From Rhea pennata (lineage: Eukaryota > Chordata > Aves > Rheiformes > Rheidae): a DNA stretch of 64,000 nucleotides. The stretch lies in assembly GCF_028389875.1 (NCBI RefSeq), contig NC_084677.1:13186017-13250016 (forward strand). Reading direction: 5' to 3'. Numbering within the stretch: position 1 is the stretch's first letter; the number at the start of each line of letters is the position of its first letter. A model generated the notes under the pieces. That model was given only the letters and a program-made list of their open reading frames with translations, had not been told where the DNA came from and searched no databases. Positions 47,898 through 59,680 of this stretch are shown in pieces. A program made the position numbers and the translations under genes.

Positions 47898-49215
47898 ATA
47901 TTTTTGTCCTTGAGTGCTGTGTAAATCTGATGATTCGATGACTCCAAAGACAGTTTTGGAATTTGAATCCTGCAGTTGTTTCTTGGCGCCTAAAAGGGCT
48001 CCTCTGGTCTTTTAGAAATGGTTGCTGAAATGTTTATAATGTTCGGTCTATATTATTTATGTAAAAAAAAAAAAAAAAAGAGAGAGAGAAAGAAAGAAAC
48101 CAACAAAGAGTAGCCAAAAGAACCAATTGGAGCAATTGTTAGCAGGTTTCCAATACAGCGGCTGGTGACTTTGATTAAAATATAGTCTTCTGTGGTTTCT
48201 GATGCAGTACTCCCTTTTGCACAGTAATTCAGCAAAGCATAAGTATGGGTCTTGTACCTCACGCCCTACCCAATACCGTCTTTGTTACAAGAAAGCCTCC
48301 TTGACCTCTGCCATCTTCAAGGAACATCTTGGAAGGCAGGATGATTAATTGAATAATTTATTTGTGAGGCTGGTGCCAAAAGTATTGTGAGATGAGCCGT
48401 ACAGTATACTATCAGAGATGCACATTTGAGATACTGATACCAAGAACTCATTTCCACTGCAGTGAGTCAACCTGCATGCTATTCATGCTGCCTTTCAGTC
48501 TAAGATCTGGCCGTGGTTGAGCCCACACGTTTAGCTGATATTTTTGGAAAAGCACAAGATGATTGAATTGGTTTTGAGTAAAAGCTGATGAGTGGGACAT
48601 AGGTAATAATTGGCTTCCATGTGGATCTCTGTGGCTTAGGTATATATATATGTATAAAAAAAAAAAAAATTCTGGCATCTAAAATACCTCCTCTGGCTCG
48701 CAACTCTACTCCTTTGGAACAGATTCTTTTTCAGTGTAAGTAAGTAAGTTCATAAACATATGTAAAGGTATTTTATAAGTGAATGAAATGATTTGCCACA
48801 AGTAACACATGTTTAAACCGCAGTTCTATGTAAAGAAAAGGGATACTGCAGAACTTTATGTTCTTCATGATATATTTATTTTTCTTGGGTGATTGATTCA
48901 TTTAACACTTCCTGTAAAAAGAATAAATCAATAAATAATGGCATAACTTCAACCCCAGTGATAGGCATAGCAATTCTACATCTCCTCCTCTTTAATGCAG
49001 CACAGCGGATGTCAGTGGTACAGTGATAAGATGAAATGGGGAAATGCTTTATTTTTTCATGGTGAAAATAAAAAGGCTTAGATTAATAAACGGCAATCAT
49101 GCATAGGGGAGGGAGGGAATAATACAAACGTATTGACTGTATGAAAAAGAAAATGCATTGAAAGGAAGACTTTGTGTTAATTGTGAAGTCTCAAATAAAC
49201 ACTTTATACCAGGAT
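47898..49215 (+). other. GET4: GET4 3' untranslated region
   Basis: AT-rich sequence follows the stop, with AATAAA at 48922, 48930, 49067 and 49194. The hexamer at 49194-49199 gives a 1.3-kb 3' UTR. An A-run with an AG-rich tail lies at about 48063-48095, and a short TA repeat at about 48640-48652. Confidence 0.6.
49194..49199 (+). terminator. GET4: GET4 polyadenylation signal (best candidate)
   Basis: AATAAA lies downstream of several others in the same tail. It is the last before a loss of AT-rich 3' UTR-like sequence. A further AATAAA at 49906 is possible. Confidence 0.5.
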
Positions 49216-49969
49216 GAATGACATTACTGCTTTCTGAGAATTTTATGAGCAGAGATCTTGTATTTGTTGCAAGTTTTGTCCTTGCCAGATTTGACTGTGG
49301 ATCATTTGGATCTCAGTACTGCAGCTTTATCTTCGTGCACCAAAGGCTTATTTTTAGACAGGTATTGTAATGTCTGGCAGGTGATGCAGGTCCAAGTTTC
49401 CTTGATTTGCAGCAAATTCAGGGAAGAGAACCTGTTTCCTGCTCTGTCACATATGAACTAAGTCACATGGTCATTATTTTTCTGCAGGTTTGGGCCAAAT
49501 TTGATGATAACTAAGCTAATTACCATTTTGATGTCCTCAGTGTAAGGTGCATCTGATACAGAGCAGGCAGAAAGCAGCCTTGTCCAGTGTCCAGGAGGCC
49601 AGTTAAAGTGTCTGGGAGCAGCAGTGGCCCTCGCGGTGTGTGTGCATCGCTAAAAGCGAGTGCCGGGGTTTGCCCTCGGCTCTGCCAGGCTGTAGGATGT
49701 GGCTGTGCTGTAGCTATGCGTGCGCTGGCTTGATCCCAGCCCCGCGCCTTGCGGGAGGGCATCGCTTCTGGTGCTACCACCATTATTCTGCTCTTCTGCT
49801 GCTATTCAGCAGCTGGGTTTGAGATGAAGGTGAACAGCATCACTGCATGGGAGGAGCGTGCAAGATGCCATGTGCAGCCCCCAGCTGCAGTCCTGAGTGT
49901 GAGCCAATAAAGAGCAGCTGGGGGCGGGGGACGTATACAGCTATGGCTTTGTATCTATTTAGAGGGTTT

Positions 49970-50380
49970 CTTTATAATAGCTACTTTATATTTTATATAT
50001 AAAATATGAGAGCTATTACATATTATATATAAAATAGGTAATACATATAGGATATAACTATTATCTACTATATATTATAATTATATAATTATTAAAAATA
50101 AACTATATTATTCACACGCACATGTAAGAACATACATGTAGATATATTCAGACACATAGTTTTTAATGTCTATGTATGTATATATACACAACTAATATAT
50201 ATAACTAATATGTATATATACACATGTATATGTTTATATATATATACACACATGTATGTGTAATATTTATATGAAACATAATTAGATATCTAATTATATA
50301 GTGTGTGTGTGTGTGTGTGTGTGTGTGAATAAAAATGTTTATTTGAAACAGCTTTATATATAATTAGATAAAATACATTT
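49970..50380. repeat. AT-rich low-complexity block with (GT)13
   Basis: About 400 bases of TATA/TACA-type imperfect repeats with many short palindromes. A clean GT run lies at 50301-50327. It marks the composition boundary between the GET4 and ADAP1 sides. Confidence 0.9.
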
Positions 50381-50505
50381 TTTATGAAGGCCTCCCCCAG
50401 TGTCCGATTCCCACATCCCTGCTGTGTGCTGGTGCTAAGGAGCCCCTGGCAAGGAGGGGTGAGGGAGATGCCAGCACCTACCTGAACCCCATCTACTGCT
50501 TGCTT

Positions 50506-50522
50506 TTTTTTTTTTTTTTTTT
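50506..50522. repeat. T17 homopolymer
   Basis: A simple T run in intergenic DNA, just after the composition boundary. Nothing is recognised around it. Confidence 0.85.
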
Positions 50523-52670
50523 CCCTCTCTCTTTAAAACGCTTTCTTAGTGCTACTCCAACTGAACATGACACTTCTACTGATTTGATATAATAATTTAT
50601 TTGATCGAATGACATTTAGTACCACAGTTTTCTTACCAGTGACATAACATATACAGCTGATGTGATGATGGCTTTCATTTACAAACACCAACTTAAGAAA
50701 TGCATCGGACAGTTCAATGTATTGTTCTGTTGTTACTGGACATAGTAATTTTTTTCAGATAAAAATTCAGCATGTTCTGTACAGTTCTTGGACTGACAGC
50801 CAAGAACTTCGCAATTCTCAACTTCCTCTGACTGCAGGTATTACAGCAGTCAAAACATTGTTGAAATGTCACTTTAAGCAGCTTTTTCTTTTTCTTTTTG
50901 CAAAAAATTAACAAGAAAAAAATTAAGAGAATTATTGAAAAAGTGCAACAACCGTTTTTTGTAGAAGCAATATATCCATCAGCCAGAGGGGCAGGAGGTG
51001 GTTGAAGGAGATGTGACCACTGGAGGGACTTGGAAGTGGTTTTACAGGGCCTGTTGGCATAAGTGAACCTAAAGTGCAAATCCCATAACCCAAGCTCGGG
51101 CTTTGCCTCATCCCACTGAGCCAGTCCAGCTTTTCAACCAATGTGCCAATGCAAAATGGCTACAAAATACTCTGCCCTTTCACTGGGATAGTGACCACAT
51201 CATGACAGGTAATTTGGCATGAGGACCTTTGGTGGCTGGCAGCACTTGGCCTTTCAAGCCTTTTCCTGTCTCCTGCTTGGAGAAACCACCCTAGACAGCT
51301 GCATGGGGACCCGGCTCTGCCATGAAGCTGCAGGGACCATGCAGCCAGGGCTCCCCAGCACCCACTGACCCAAACAAAGAGCCTGTCTCTTGATTTCACC
51401 ACCACTGTTTGCTCAAGGTCACTGAGCAGCAGAGGGAGAGCTCTGCTGTCCATCTGGGGCCAACCACCCATTTTTCCTGTTGCCTGGGATCAGGAAAGCA
51501 CAGGGTGTAGGAAACTTTGCTTTAACCCACCTTGGGTGTCTGAGTCTTTTCCTTGGTGTGATTCGGGGCAGCATCGATGCTGTACAGATGTACGCCTCTG
51601 TCGGCCTGGCTCCGAAGAGTTGCCAAAGCAGGTTCAGTGAAGCTCCTGGCACAGCCTTTCCACACAGACACTGGCCACTGGCCTCCCAGCCCCTCCAGGC
51701 AAACTCATGCTGACCATGCAGCACTTGAGAGGAGGCATGCTGGGGCTGAAGGCGTGCTCACAGCACTGCAAGCCAAACCAGCCCTTCTCATTGCACTATT
51801 CCCTTCATTTCTCTTCACCTCGACTCTGCCCACCTGGGCTTTTGAGATCTTCCTCTTGCTCTCCAGGCACAGCAAGGTTCTCTCTCTCTCTCCTTGGCCT
51901 CCAGGATACCTTTCTCAGGCTCTAACTCCTGGTGCGATGCAATGGTAGGTGCTCTGCAGGGGGATGAACCTGAAAGAAGCCAAGCGCAGCTCCACTGCTC
52001 TCACAGCAGCACATAAGCATCACCTGGGCATCATGCCAGACTTCAGTGCTGGGGCCAACAACTGAGGGCAGCAACACAGCACCAACCTGGGGCTCACCAG
52101 CTCAACATGGAGGTGAAAGGGCAGAAACACCTGCTCCAAGGCCCTGCAGGTCCGGCTCCGACAACACTGGCTGTGCAAGACACATTGATTTCTCAACAAG
52201 CCCCTGTGGGCACAGTTTCTCCCAGTGCAGCTGCACTCGGAGCACTGCACCATCCTCCCAGCTGTCACACTCAACTCTCCGTGACCACCGCAGGCTGCCC
52301 TGGGCACGTGTAGTCAAGTGCCTGCTGACAGGTTCATTTTTATGCCTGTGGTTCACTTCTGACTAAGTGCTGAATTGTCCCCTTCCTTTTGGAGCAGAGG
52401 ATAGCGGACAAGCACTGTACAGCGTCCTGCTCACCCAGACAGGCCTGCCTCCCCCTCTGCTTGCCAGCCGGATGAATCCGCAAAGCCTGGGATTCCTCGG
52501 AGGTGATGTTTCACTCTTCGTAACGGGCACTTCTTGGATGTGCACTTTGGTAAGCAGATAATGAGGCCAACAACACAAATTTCTGTTATTTGAAAATCCT
52601 GTTTGAAACTAGCCTATATATAACAGTACCATCACTTACAAAGTGTGACGTTCACCCCACATTAAAGTAA

Positions 52671-52676
52671 TTTATT
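52671..52676 (-). terminator. ADAP1: candidate ADAP1 polyadenylation signal
   Basis: AATAAA on the minus strand, the first such hexamer met downstream of the ADAP1 stop codon. It is followed (minus direction) by a TGTGGGGTG-type GT-rich element. It implies a 3' UTR of about 1.7 kb. Confidence 0.5.
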
Positions 52677-54296
52677 TATAATTTATCTCTATGACATCTG
52701 GAGGATTTAGCAACATTTACACATCATGAGACCATATAAGCCAAACTACTCTGGTTTTGTCTGAACTTCCTAAGTGGTACACATGCACCGTTCTTCAAGT
52801 CCTGGCAGTTGTGTGCCTCTACAGTAAAGACACCTGGCTGCGACCACTCATGGGCCTGTTGCTTGTAAGCTAGTACCTCACTCAGTTCAGCTCTTCTATG
52901 TCTAAAGAAATGCCATGAGAAAGCTAGCATGTTAACACCACAGACAGGCATCAACAACACAGGAGAGCCACTTCAAAGGGTGAACTGGGCCCAAATGCGC
53001 ATTCAGGCAAACCAGTGACCTGCATGAAATCCCATATTCAAGCCATGCCCATCCTCTGGAAAGTCATCCTCTGCCACCCATCAAAACCAACACCATTTCC
53101 AATTGCCCGTTTTGCAAAACATACCACTTTGCCACCAACTTGGACAAAAAGACAGAAGCGGCTGAGGTACTGCACAGAAAATACTGTCCACAAGGAATAA
53201 CAGGGAGGCAAACTTCCTATCAAGATCCTTTTCTGAAGCTGCTCGAAGGTGCTACACGTCCTCCTTGCTTTTTAAGGAGTCTGAACCACATGGGCCAGCA
53301 GAACACATAATGGTGCCTTCTGACACATCTCAGTCACCTACAAACTCCTCCTCTGGTTAATAGCTGCAATTCTTTATGGATGATCTTTATCTCATTTGGG
53401 GTTTTAGGTGCATTCTCTGTATCCCAATACAATGTCACAATCTCAGGGAACCAGAGTACCCCGTGAGAAAATGGTAGTGGAGAGCTAGGATTGCCACAGA
53501 GAGCCTGGCTGAACCGCGGCTGTCTGAACCACGGACGTCAGCTCACCTGAGAACAGCTATCGCACAGACTGAACCAGCCTAATCTAGAGGTCAGAGCATC
53601 CGAGGAGGTCCAGGTCCAGGTCAATGCTGCCTCTTCCTCCTGTCACCAGCCCAGGTGGCTCAGAGCTCTGGGAAGTTCAGATCCAAAACCTGAACCAGAT
53701 TATATCCATCTGTGATCTAAATTAACAAAAGATTGCAGAGGAGAAAAAGCAGGTTACTCAACCCCACTCACCATCCAACTAACCAGCTGTTGAAATGCTT
53801 CGAGAAGGATATTCAGATGGGATAGAAGAAAAAGGCATGTTCTTTCTTCCCAAAGTTACCAATTTCCACAGGAAACCCTTTTGGTTTTGCACGAGCCAAG
53901 GAGGTTTCCAGAGAAAGCCCTGTGCCCTGAGATGGGCCACTGACACAGTCTTCATCATCCTGGGAAGAGTGGTCTAAAACCTGTTTTGCCACACGCTTGA
54001 GACCAGCTGTGTTACTAAAGGCTAGCGCAGGCCCGTGGGCCAGTCTCGTGCCACGTTGCTGATAGCCGCCTAACCCGACAACACGTGTGGTCTCTGCGGG
54101 AATTACCTACTGCGGTGGGCTACACAAAACGGCTGCACGTAGAAATGAAGCCTCTGGAGGAGCCTGGGCACTGCTGGAAATACAGCACAGCCAGAGAAAT
54201 GATTTTTGTTATTGACCAGCATCTTCTCTGACATTTTGCGGCTGTCCTTCTTGGCTTCCAACATGATCAAGTCAATGATGAGGGGAAAGGGAAGTA

Positions 54297-54330
54297 TTAT
54301 TGTTATTATTATTATTATTATTAATTATTT
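54297..54330. repeat. (ATT)n microsatellite
   Basis: About nine ATT units followed by an imperfect tail, within the presumed ADAP1 3' UTR about 70 bases past the stop codon. Confidence 0.9.
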
Positions 54331-54399
54331 TTAGCATTTCAAATAAAACCATGATGTGTTGTAAACAGAAGCTCATTCCTCAGGTCTGCCCAGTCCCAT

Positions 54400-54428
54400 C
54401 TAAGGTTTATGCTTGAAGTGGGCTTCCA
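54400..54428 (-). CDS. ADAP1: ADAP1 last coding exon
   Basis: The acceptor GTTTCAG precedes TGGAAGCCCACTTC; with the carried-over G it encodes VEAHFKHKP and then TAG. Only 29 coding bases, phase 1 in. The conserved C-terminus makes the call secure despite the small size. Confidence 0.93.
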
Positions 54429-57400
54429 CTGAAACAAAGACCATAAAGAAAATAAAGTTAAAACAAGGACCAAGACAACACCTGGCAGACAGTCAACACA
54501 CCCACACAAGCCCATCCTGTGGATGGATGCCAGCCAGGCTTGTGTCCCAGCTGAACTCGAAAGCGTTCATACCCCAGTGCCACAGCCGAAATACTGCTCA
54601 GCAATAAACTTGTGGCAGGATGGACTGGTAAATCATGAACTCTGAGCAAAGCAGATGCCCTTTGATGGGGCAAAGAGGCACTAAAGCCTGAGAGGTCCTC
54701 CTCTATACCACTTACATACTGAAGGCCCATCCTGGACTAGCAAGTCCCTGCTGGAGTGAGACAGTAGATTTCCTTTCTATGTACTTGGCTTTCTGCTCCT
54801 CTTCATAACTAATGGATTGATCATCCTTATTACAGCACTGTGGACATCACCCCAGGCAGTGCATGCACATGGACCCCCTCATGTTAAGAGAGAAGCAGAA
54901 AGATACCATCCTCCTCTTCCAAATATACCCCCCTGCCTGTTTGAACAGCCTTTGCCTTATCTCCAGGCAGGGGAAGGGCTTCTCCATTTGGTCTGAATTT
55001 AAAGGAGAAGCAAGACTTGTTCCACTCCTGATCCCTCTTCCCATTCATCCTGTTTTCTGAGAAATAAACAGGATGAGTTTGTTCTCCAGGCCTAATGAGA
55101 AAACACACCTGCATATTCCTGAGGCAGCATCGGCCTGCTTATGACTTTCTGAAAGGTTGTAATCCATTCCAGCTGGTCGTCCTCTGTCTCGCAGGCAAAG
55201 AGGAATTTCCTGTCGGGGGTGACAATGGTTATCCCGTGCTGCCAGTGATTCCCCTGCGTGGATGGCGGGAGCCCTTCCAGGACCTTGTAGCTGTTCTCCT
55301 TGCTTCCGATGAACACTTCCCCTCTAGCAAAGGCATCCTAGAAGACAACACGTAGTGAGGCAGGAGCACTTGCAAAGGGAAGCTCAAACCCAGCTCACCC
55401 TGCAAGCCAGCATCTGCACTGCGGCCAGAAGCAGGTGCAGCAAAACCTTCTCTTGGGGCCGGAGACCACGAACACCAGTGATCTCCGAGAGCCTAGTTCT
55501 GGCTCCAAATAGATCCCACCACCAGGCCCATTGAGATGTGTGATCTCCAATCCCAACTTCAGGGGATTCAAAATCCAGCCACAGAAAAAACTGTGACCAG
55601 TGCATGGCATTTCCAAAGCACTTTTGGCAAATAACTGTGCTAGGTTACTACACACTGACACCAGGCAGATCCAGTCCAACAGAGACTCTTGAGTCCTCGA
55701 TCAGACTGCAGGTTATCTCCTGCCGACAGCCCAGGCACCTCTCCCTTACCAGGGGATCTTTGAAGTACATGAGCCTCCGGTCGTCCATGGTGAACCATCG
55801 TTTCTTGAATCCTTCTGTTTGCTGAAGAGTCAAAAGGTGGCAAATTACACACCAAAGCAAAGCAGCTCCTTTCCTGCTAGACACGGCGCTGGAGTATCAG
55901 GGAGCTGGGGTTGTTTGGGGCCGATGCAGGGACCCAGATGGGCTGGGGGGAGTCATCAAAGGCTATCTCTGCGCCCACCCGAGCCAGCACAACCAGGGTC
56001 TGGGATCGCTGTACAAACCGGACTCGCAGTAGCTGTCAGTGCCTTGGGCAGTGGGGCAGGTTGCCTGCAGAATGCTTCAGCGTTTCTTTGTTTCCTTAAA
56101 AACTCAAAATATCAGCTTGTGTCTCATCCCTACTTACTGTTGCTTCCCCGTGACCAGCCTTGCCCAAGCACTGCCTGCAGGTCAGCCCGATCCTCTGACT
56201 AAAACACGGACCACGGCTGACACGGTTCACTACTTGCGAACGCGGGGCTCCACCTCGCAGGGACCGGAGACTGCGGGAACAAGCAGGCGGATGGCTGCGC
56301 TCTGCTCCCTTTGGTGCAGGGCATGTGTTTTTCTGCAGCCCTCCCTGGCTGTGAGAGCACACGCCTCGCTAGTGCAAGACAGCCCTGCCCAGGTGCTTAA
56401 AGGACTGCTCATCAAATGGGCTTCAGCAGGACACAAAAGTAATTGCAAACAGTTTCACCTGGCCTGGACTTGCAAAATGAGCCTCTTCTAACTATGACCA
56501 TTCCCCCTCCCTTCCCTCTTTCCCCCTTTAAAATGAGGAAGGAATTTAAAGGTCAATTTAGAAACCAACTCTGGCATGGTTAGAAATATTTTCCCGAGTC
56601 TTAAATGCTGATTTCAGTTTTAAAAAAACAAAAAGAAAAAAAAAGAGGAAAATCCCTGGACTGAGCCTGTATTAAGAGCTGCTCTGTGAATGTGAAGACA
56701 GACGGTAACACAGAGCAGCTGGGAGGGAACCAGCTGCCAGGAAACCCAAACCTCGCAGACGTAAATCACGTAAAGCATCGGCTGGTTTACTGCGGCCACG
56801 GACCACTTCTGTCCATGCACAGGAGCGGTACCACTTTCGCAACGGAGAGCTACAACCCTGCCCTCTCCGTACAAGGATGCTGCCATGATAAACACGATCT
56901 CTACTGGTATCATCAGATGTTGGCAAGATAAGGAATTACACTAAGCTGGCATTCACATAAAGCTCAGGCCAGCGTGCTTACAGCAAAGGAAAAAAAAAAG
57001 TAGCCCATATCTGGCAAACTTTGCTGCTAATACAAGGAGAGTGAGAGTGCCCTCAAGTGCAGACGGGAAGATGATCACCGCTTTTCAAACGCTGCATGCC
57101 CCAGCTGCAGCTCGGCACCTCTGGACGCCGGCTGGGAAGGGGCAGGTGACCAGGCGACGGCCTCCAGGAGGGACAGCGGCCTCCAGGAGGGACGGCAATC
57201 GCAGCCCCTGCCACCAGGGCCCAGATCTGCCCAAAAGGCCAGCCCCAGAAGGCTTCCCTTGTCTTCTTGTTACCGTGCCCAAAGAGCAGCGCTGTCACCC
57301 GCCCAGGCGGTGACACCCTGTGCAAGGCTTGGGAGCTGCTCTGCACCTCGCAGAGGTCCTCGCTCATACAGCCCAGGGCATAAGACATCAGCGTTTCCCT

Positions 57401-57713
57401 CTCTGCAACGCAACGACCAGACTGGCACAGGCAACAGACCTGGACCGTAGGGTTGGGAGTGCACGTGGGGAAGGGGCAGGCTTGAAAGACTCCTGTATGA
57501 ACGTTTGGAGCCATAAGGCTTCGCCCTGCAGAGAGGCTCTGCCCTCCAGCATTGGTCCCAGCAGTGCATCCTTCTCAGGCCTGTACAGGGAGACACACTT
57601 CAGAGGGACCGCAGAAATGTTCTGTATCCTACCTTTGGCCCCGTCTTCTCCATGTACCCTTCCTTCAGGTAGTTTCTAGAAAGCTTTGGCACCAGCTGGA
57701 GCAACCAAACAGG

Positions 57714-57748
<35 letters not shown>

Positions 57749-59680
57749 GCAGCGTTAGATGGACAGAACTGGAGGGCGACACGCGCAAACTGGGAAACCG
57801 GGTGGCTATGGGCAGGCAGAAGGGAGCTGGTGGGAGGAACAAATCTGCTGTAGCTGCCACACGGGCCCCAGACCATGCGACTGCCCTCATTAAATGCTGT
57901 TGTCACTCAGCTAGGCAGCTAAGTGAAGAGCCTTGAGACCCCAGGCTAAGTCCTGCTTCGACTGTCTGCTCTGGTGACAAATCCACCCCGAATCCTTTGG
58001 GAACTGAGCTGTGATTGCCTGGTGGGCGACTTGCCTCACATAGGGGCCGGGAAAAAACAGAGACCTTTCTGCAGGATCCCGCCTGAGAGGGTTTCAGGAC
58101 CTGCTCCCGGCCATGTCCCGGCACTGATTGGTCTCACGCGACTCCAAACCAGACCCCTTACACCAGCCCTAATGTGCCTTTTGCCTTTAACACTATTAAC
58201 ACCTGATGCCTGTGAACTCCCCCTTCCCGGAGATATTCCTGACAATAACCACCAGTGCCTGGGATATTTTTAACGCTGCTCAGTGAAGACAAGCCAGAAG
58301 CTGTGAGATCCTTGCAGATGCCTTTGAAAGTCTCTTGAAAAGGAGCTCACCAACACGCGGAGCTGACAGGGCTGATTAAACACTCCCCTGCCTCCCCCTC
58401 CCATGCCTCCTGCCTTTTATTTAAACAAGTTATTAATGGCTCAGCTTTCAAAATCAAACTCCTGCAACTTGTAATTCTGTCCAACGGAAAGCTCTGATCA
58501 AGCAGATATGTGCTTGAACAGAAAAGAATGCCCCAAAACACAACAGCCCAGAGAATCACAGAGCCGCTTTGTAACCAGCCAGAGTATCCGCGTCTCCGGC
58601 TGGCGGGCAGCGAGCGGCTCGGCATCCCACACGGACGCTTTCGGCACCCTGGCTGGCTTGGTGGCTTATCGGCCGTGCGGGAGCGGCGGCGGGGGGATAC
58701 GCGCCCCAGCTCAGCACCGCAGACGGGTCCCCGGACACTCTGAGGGGCTGCTCAGTTTTTCAAAGTCATACATTCAACCTTGCTAAATGTCACCCTCCTC
58801 TGTTTCCCCCATATACTAATCAAAGAGAAGGGGAAGATAAATAAAAACATCAGTAGTTCATCCTCCATCAATACAAGTAGGTGAACCAACCTACCTCCTC
58901 ATTAACTGCTGGACAAACTAGGGACTATTTTAGGCCTCTCAGTTTTCTAGGCAATTCTGTGCAGATGAACCAACCAATTTTAATAATACTAGAAGATGTG
59001 GAGGGGGGGAAACATGATCAGGGAAAGAACACACTGCCCAGGGACTGCACTGCTGCAGTGGGTTGATGAGGCTCTCGTTACTTTTTTTTAGTATTTGCCC
59101 ACTTCACCTAACTACTTGTATAAAATGGTCCGAAGTCCTTCACGTGGGGGTCTGGACACCAGCTGTGGGACCTTTCTCCTTCCTCCTCCCCTCACTCTCC
59201 CTCTGGGGTGCGTGAGCAGCTCCCCAGCACCGTGTGAAGCTGCTGCGGCACAACTTGTAATACTACAGCAACTGCCGTTTACAGAGACACAGCTTCTGGC
59301 GCCGTATGGGTGACAACGCTGGAATTACTCACATGCATGACTCACATTTTGAGTTTGAGCATGTGTGTATGCATGTGTGTGCGTGTGTGTGCGCACAATC
59401 CCAGACACAGAGGGTTTCCAAGGCTGCGTGTTGTTAACAGGTGCTGCACGTGGGCTCTACGTCCCACCGCAATGATTTCAGCGCAGGAATTATAAGGCAG
59501 ACACTGAAGAGCGGAGCCTTCTCCGAGCTTTCCAGCTTGTTAACAAGATGCTAAAAAAATGAGTAGAGGAAAAAAGAAGAATGCAGGAAAACTCACATCG
59601 ACATCGCTGGCTCCAGGGAATGCCACTTGTAAGTAATGAAAACGCGCTGCCCGTATGGCATTGAACCAATCCACAATTTC
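54400..59680 (-). CDS. ADAP1: ADAP1 (centaurin-alpha-1), 3' five coding exons, partial
   Basis: ADAP1 is an ArfGAP with two PH domains. It binds PIP3 and Ins(1,3,4,5)P4, is recruited to the plasma membrane, and inactivates Arf6; it is abundant in neurons. Only the C-terminal part is here: exons 59597-59680, 57633-57695, 55750-55821, 55109-55337 and 54400-54428, joining in one frame (84, 63, 72, 229 and 29 bases; 158 codons plus stop). They encode the last helix of PH1 (EIVDWFNAIRAARFHYLQVA), the linker, and PH2 (from SRNYLKEGYMEKTGPK to the C-terminal helix LEWITTFQKVISRPMLPQEY), then VEAHFKHKP, the exact human C-terminus as I remember it. The ArfGAP zinc finger and the rest of PH1 lie beyond 64000. 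The gene is tail-to-tail with GET4. Introns in the window are all shorter than 2 kb except the one that runs off the edge. Confidence 0.95.
55109..55337 (-). CDS. ADAP1: ADAP1 exon, C-terminal half of PH domain 2
   Basis: A 229-base exon, phase 0 to 1, DAFARGEVFIGSKENSYKVL, then HGITIVTPDRKFLFACETED, then the C-terminal PH helix with its usual tryptophan (LEWITTFQKV). Reading through its donor (GCAG/GTGTGT) would give a stop after only five more residues (GVFSH). Confidence 0.95.
55750..55821 (-). CDS. ADAP1: ADAP1 exon, PH domain 2 core
   Basis: A 72-base, phase 0/0 exon, QTEGFKKRWFTMDDRRLMYF and KDPL. The KKRWF plus YF pattern is the classic PH beta-strand motif with the basic residues that bind phosphoinositides. 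It is nearly identical to human. Confidence 0.96.
57633..57695 (-). CDS. ADAP1: ADAP1 exon, start of PH domain 2
   Basis: A 63-base, phase 0/0 exon, LVPKLSRNYLKEGYMEKTGP and K, matching human LVPKLSRNYLKEGYMEKTGPK. Its acceptor (TGCTCCAG) is preceded by a T33 run on the coding strand. Confidence 0.96.
57714..57746. repeat. A33 homopolymer (T33 on the ADAP1 coding strand)
   Basis: Thirty-three consecutive A on the + strand, lying 19 bases upstream, in the ADAP1 sense, of the exon at 57633-57695. It serves as part of that acceptor's polypyrimidine tract. Confidence 0.95.
58560..58740. promoter_or_regulatory. ADAP1: intragenic CpG-rich patch in ADAP1
   Basis: CpG-dense sequence (including GGAGCGGCGGCGGGG) lies inside an ADAP1 intron, away from any exon. 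It could be an orphan CpG island or an internal promoter. No transcript evidence is visible. Confidence 0.3.
59360..59394. repeat. TG-rich tract with GCATG and GCGTG interruptions
   Basis: An alternating purine-pyrimidine stretch (TGTGTATGCATGTGTGTGCG...), prone to Z-DNA, in an ADAP1 intron. Confidence 0.85.
59597..59680 (-). CDS. ADAP1: ADAP1 exon, end of PH domain 1
   Basis: An 84-base, phase 0/0 exon, EIVDWFNAIRAARFHYLQVA and FPGASDVD. Human has DAD for DVD. It contains the conserved tryptophan helix closing PH1. The acceptor is GTTGTTAG and the donor GTGAGT. Confidence 0.96.

Larger units (their letters stand above)
49216..52650. other. GET4-ADAP1 convergent intergenic region
   Basis: No gene is supported. 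It contains an AT-rich low-complexity block (49970-50380) with a (GT)n run, then a sharp change to GC-richer DNA from about 50390. Stop-free stretches on both strands between 51160 and 52580 reflect the higher GC; none shows a recognisable domain or splice structure. Confidence 0.5.
52650..54399 (-). other. ADAP1: ADAP1 3' untranslated region (probable extent)
   Basis: From the ADAP1 stop to the first minus-strand AATAAA. It contains an ATT trinucleotide repeat at about 54297-54330. An open stretch at 52724-52818 looks like a terminal exon but is rejected in favour of the conserved one at 54400-54428. Confidence 0.45.
54429..59596 (-). other. ADAP1: ADAP1 introns within the window
   Basis: The introns are 54429-55108, 55338-55749, 55822-57632 and 57696-59596. 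They are GC-richer than the SUN1/GET4 introns. A CpG-dense patch lies at about 58560-58740 and a TG/CG repeat at 59360-59394. Stop-free stretches are frequent because of composition; none is a convincing exon. Confidence 0.55.

Noticed and set aside
51160-52580. Several overlapping open stretches on both strands in GET4-ADAP1 intergenic DNA
   Set aside because: They follow the shift to higher GC. No conserved motif, splice structure or polyadenylation arrangement supports a gene.
52724-52818. A phase-compatible terminal exon for ADAP1 (acceptor ...CTGTAG, reading EAHNCQDLKNGA and on to a stop)
   Set aside because: It fits the frame and even starts with an EAH motif, but the exon at 54400-54428 encodes the exact conserved VEAHFKHKP end and comes first. 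The 52724 segment is best read as a chance match inside the presumed 3' UTR.
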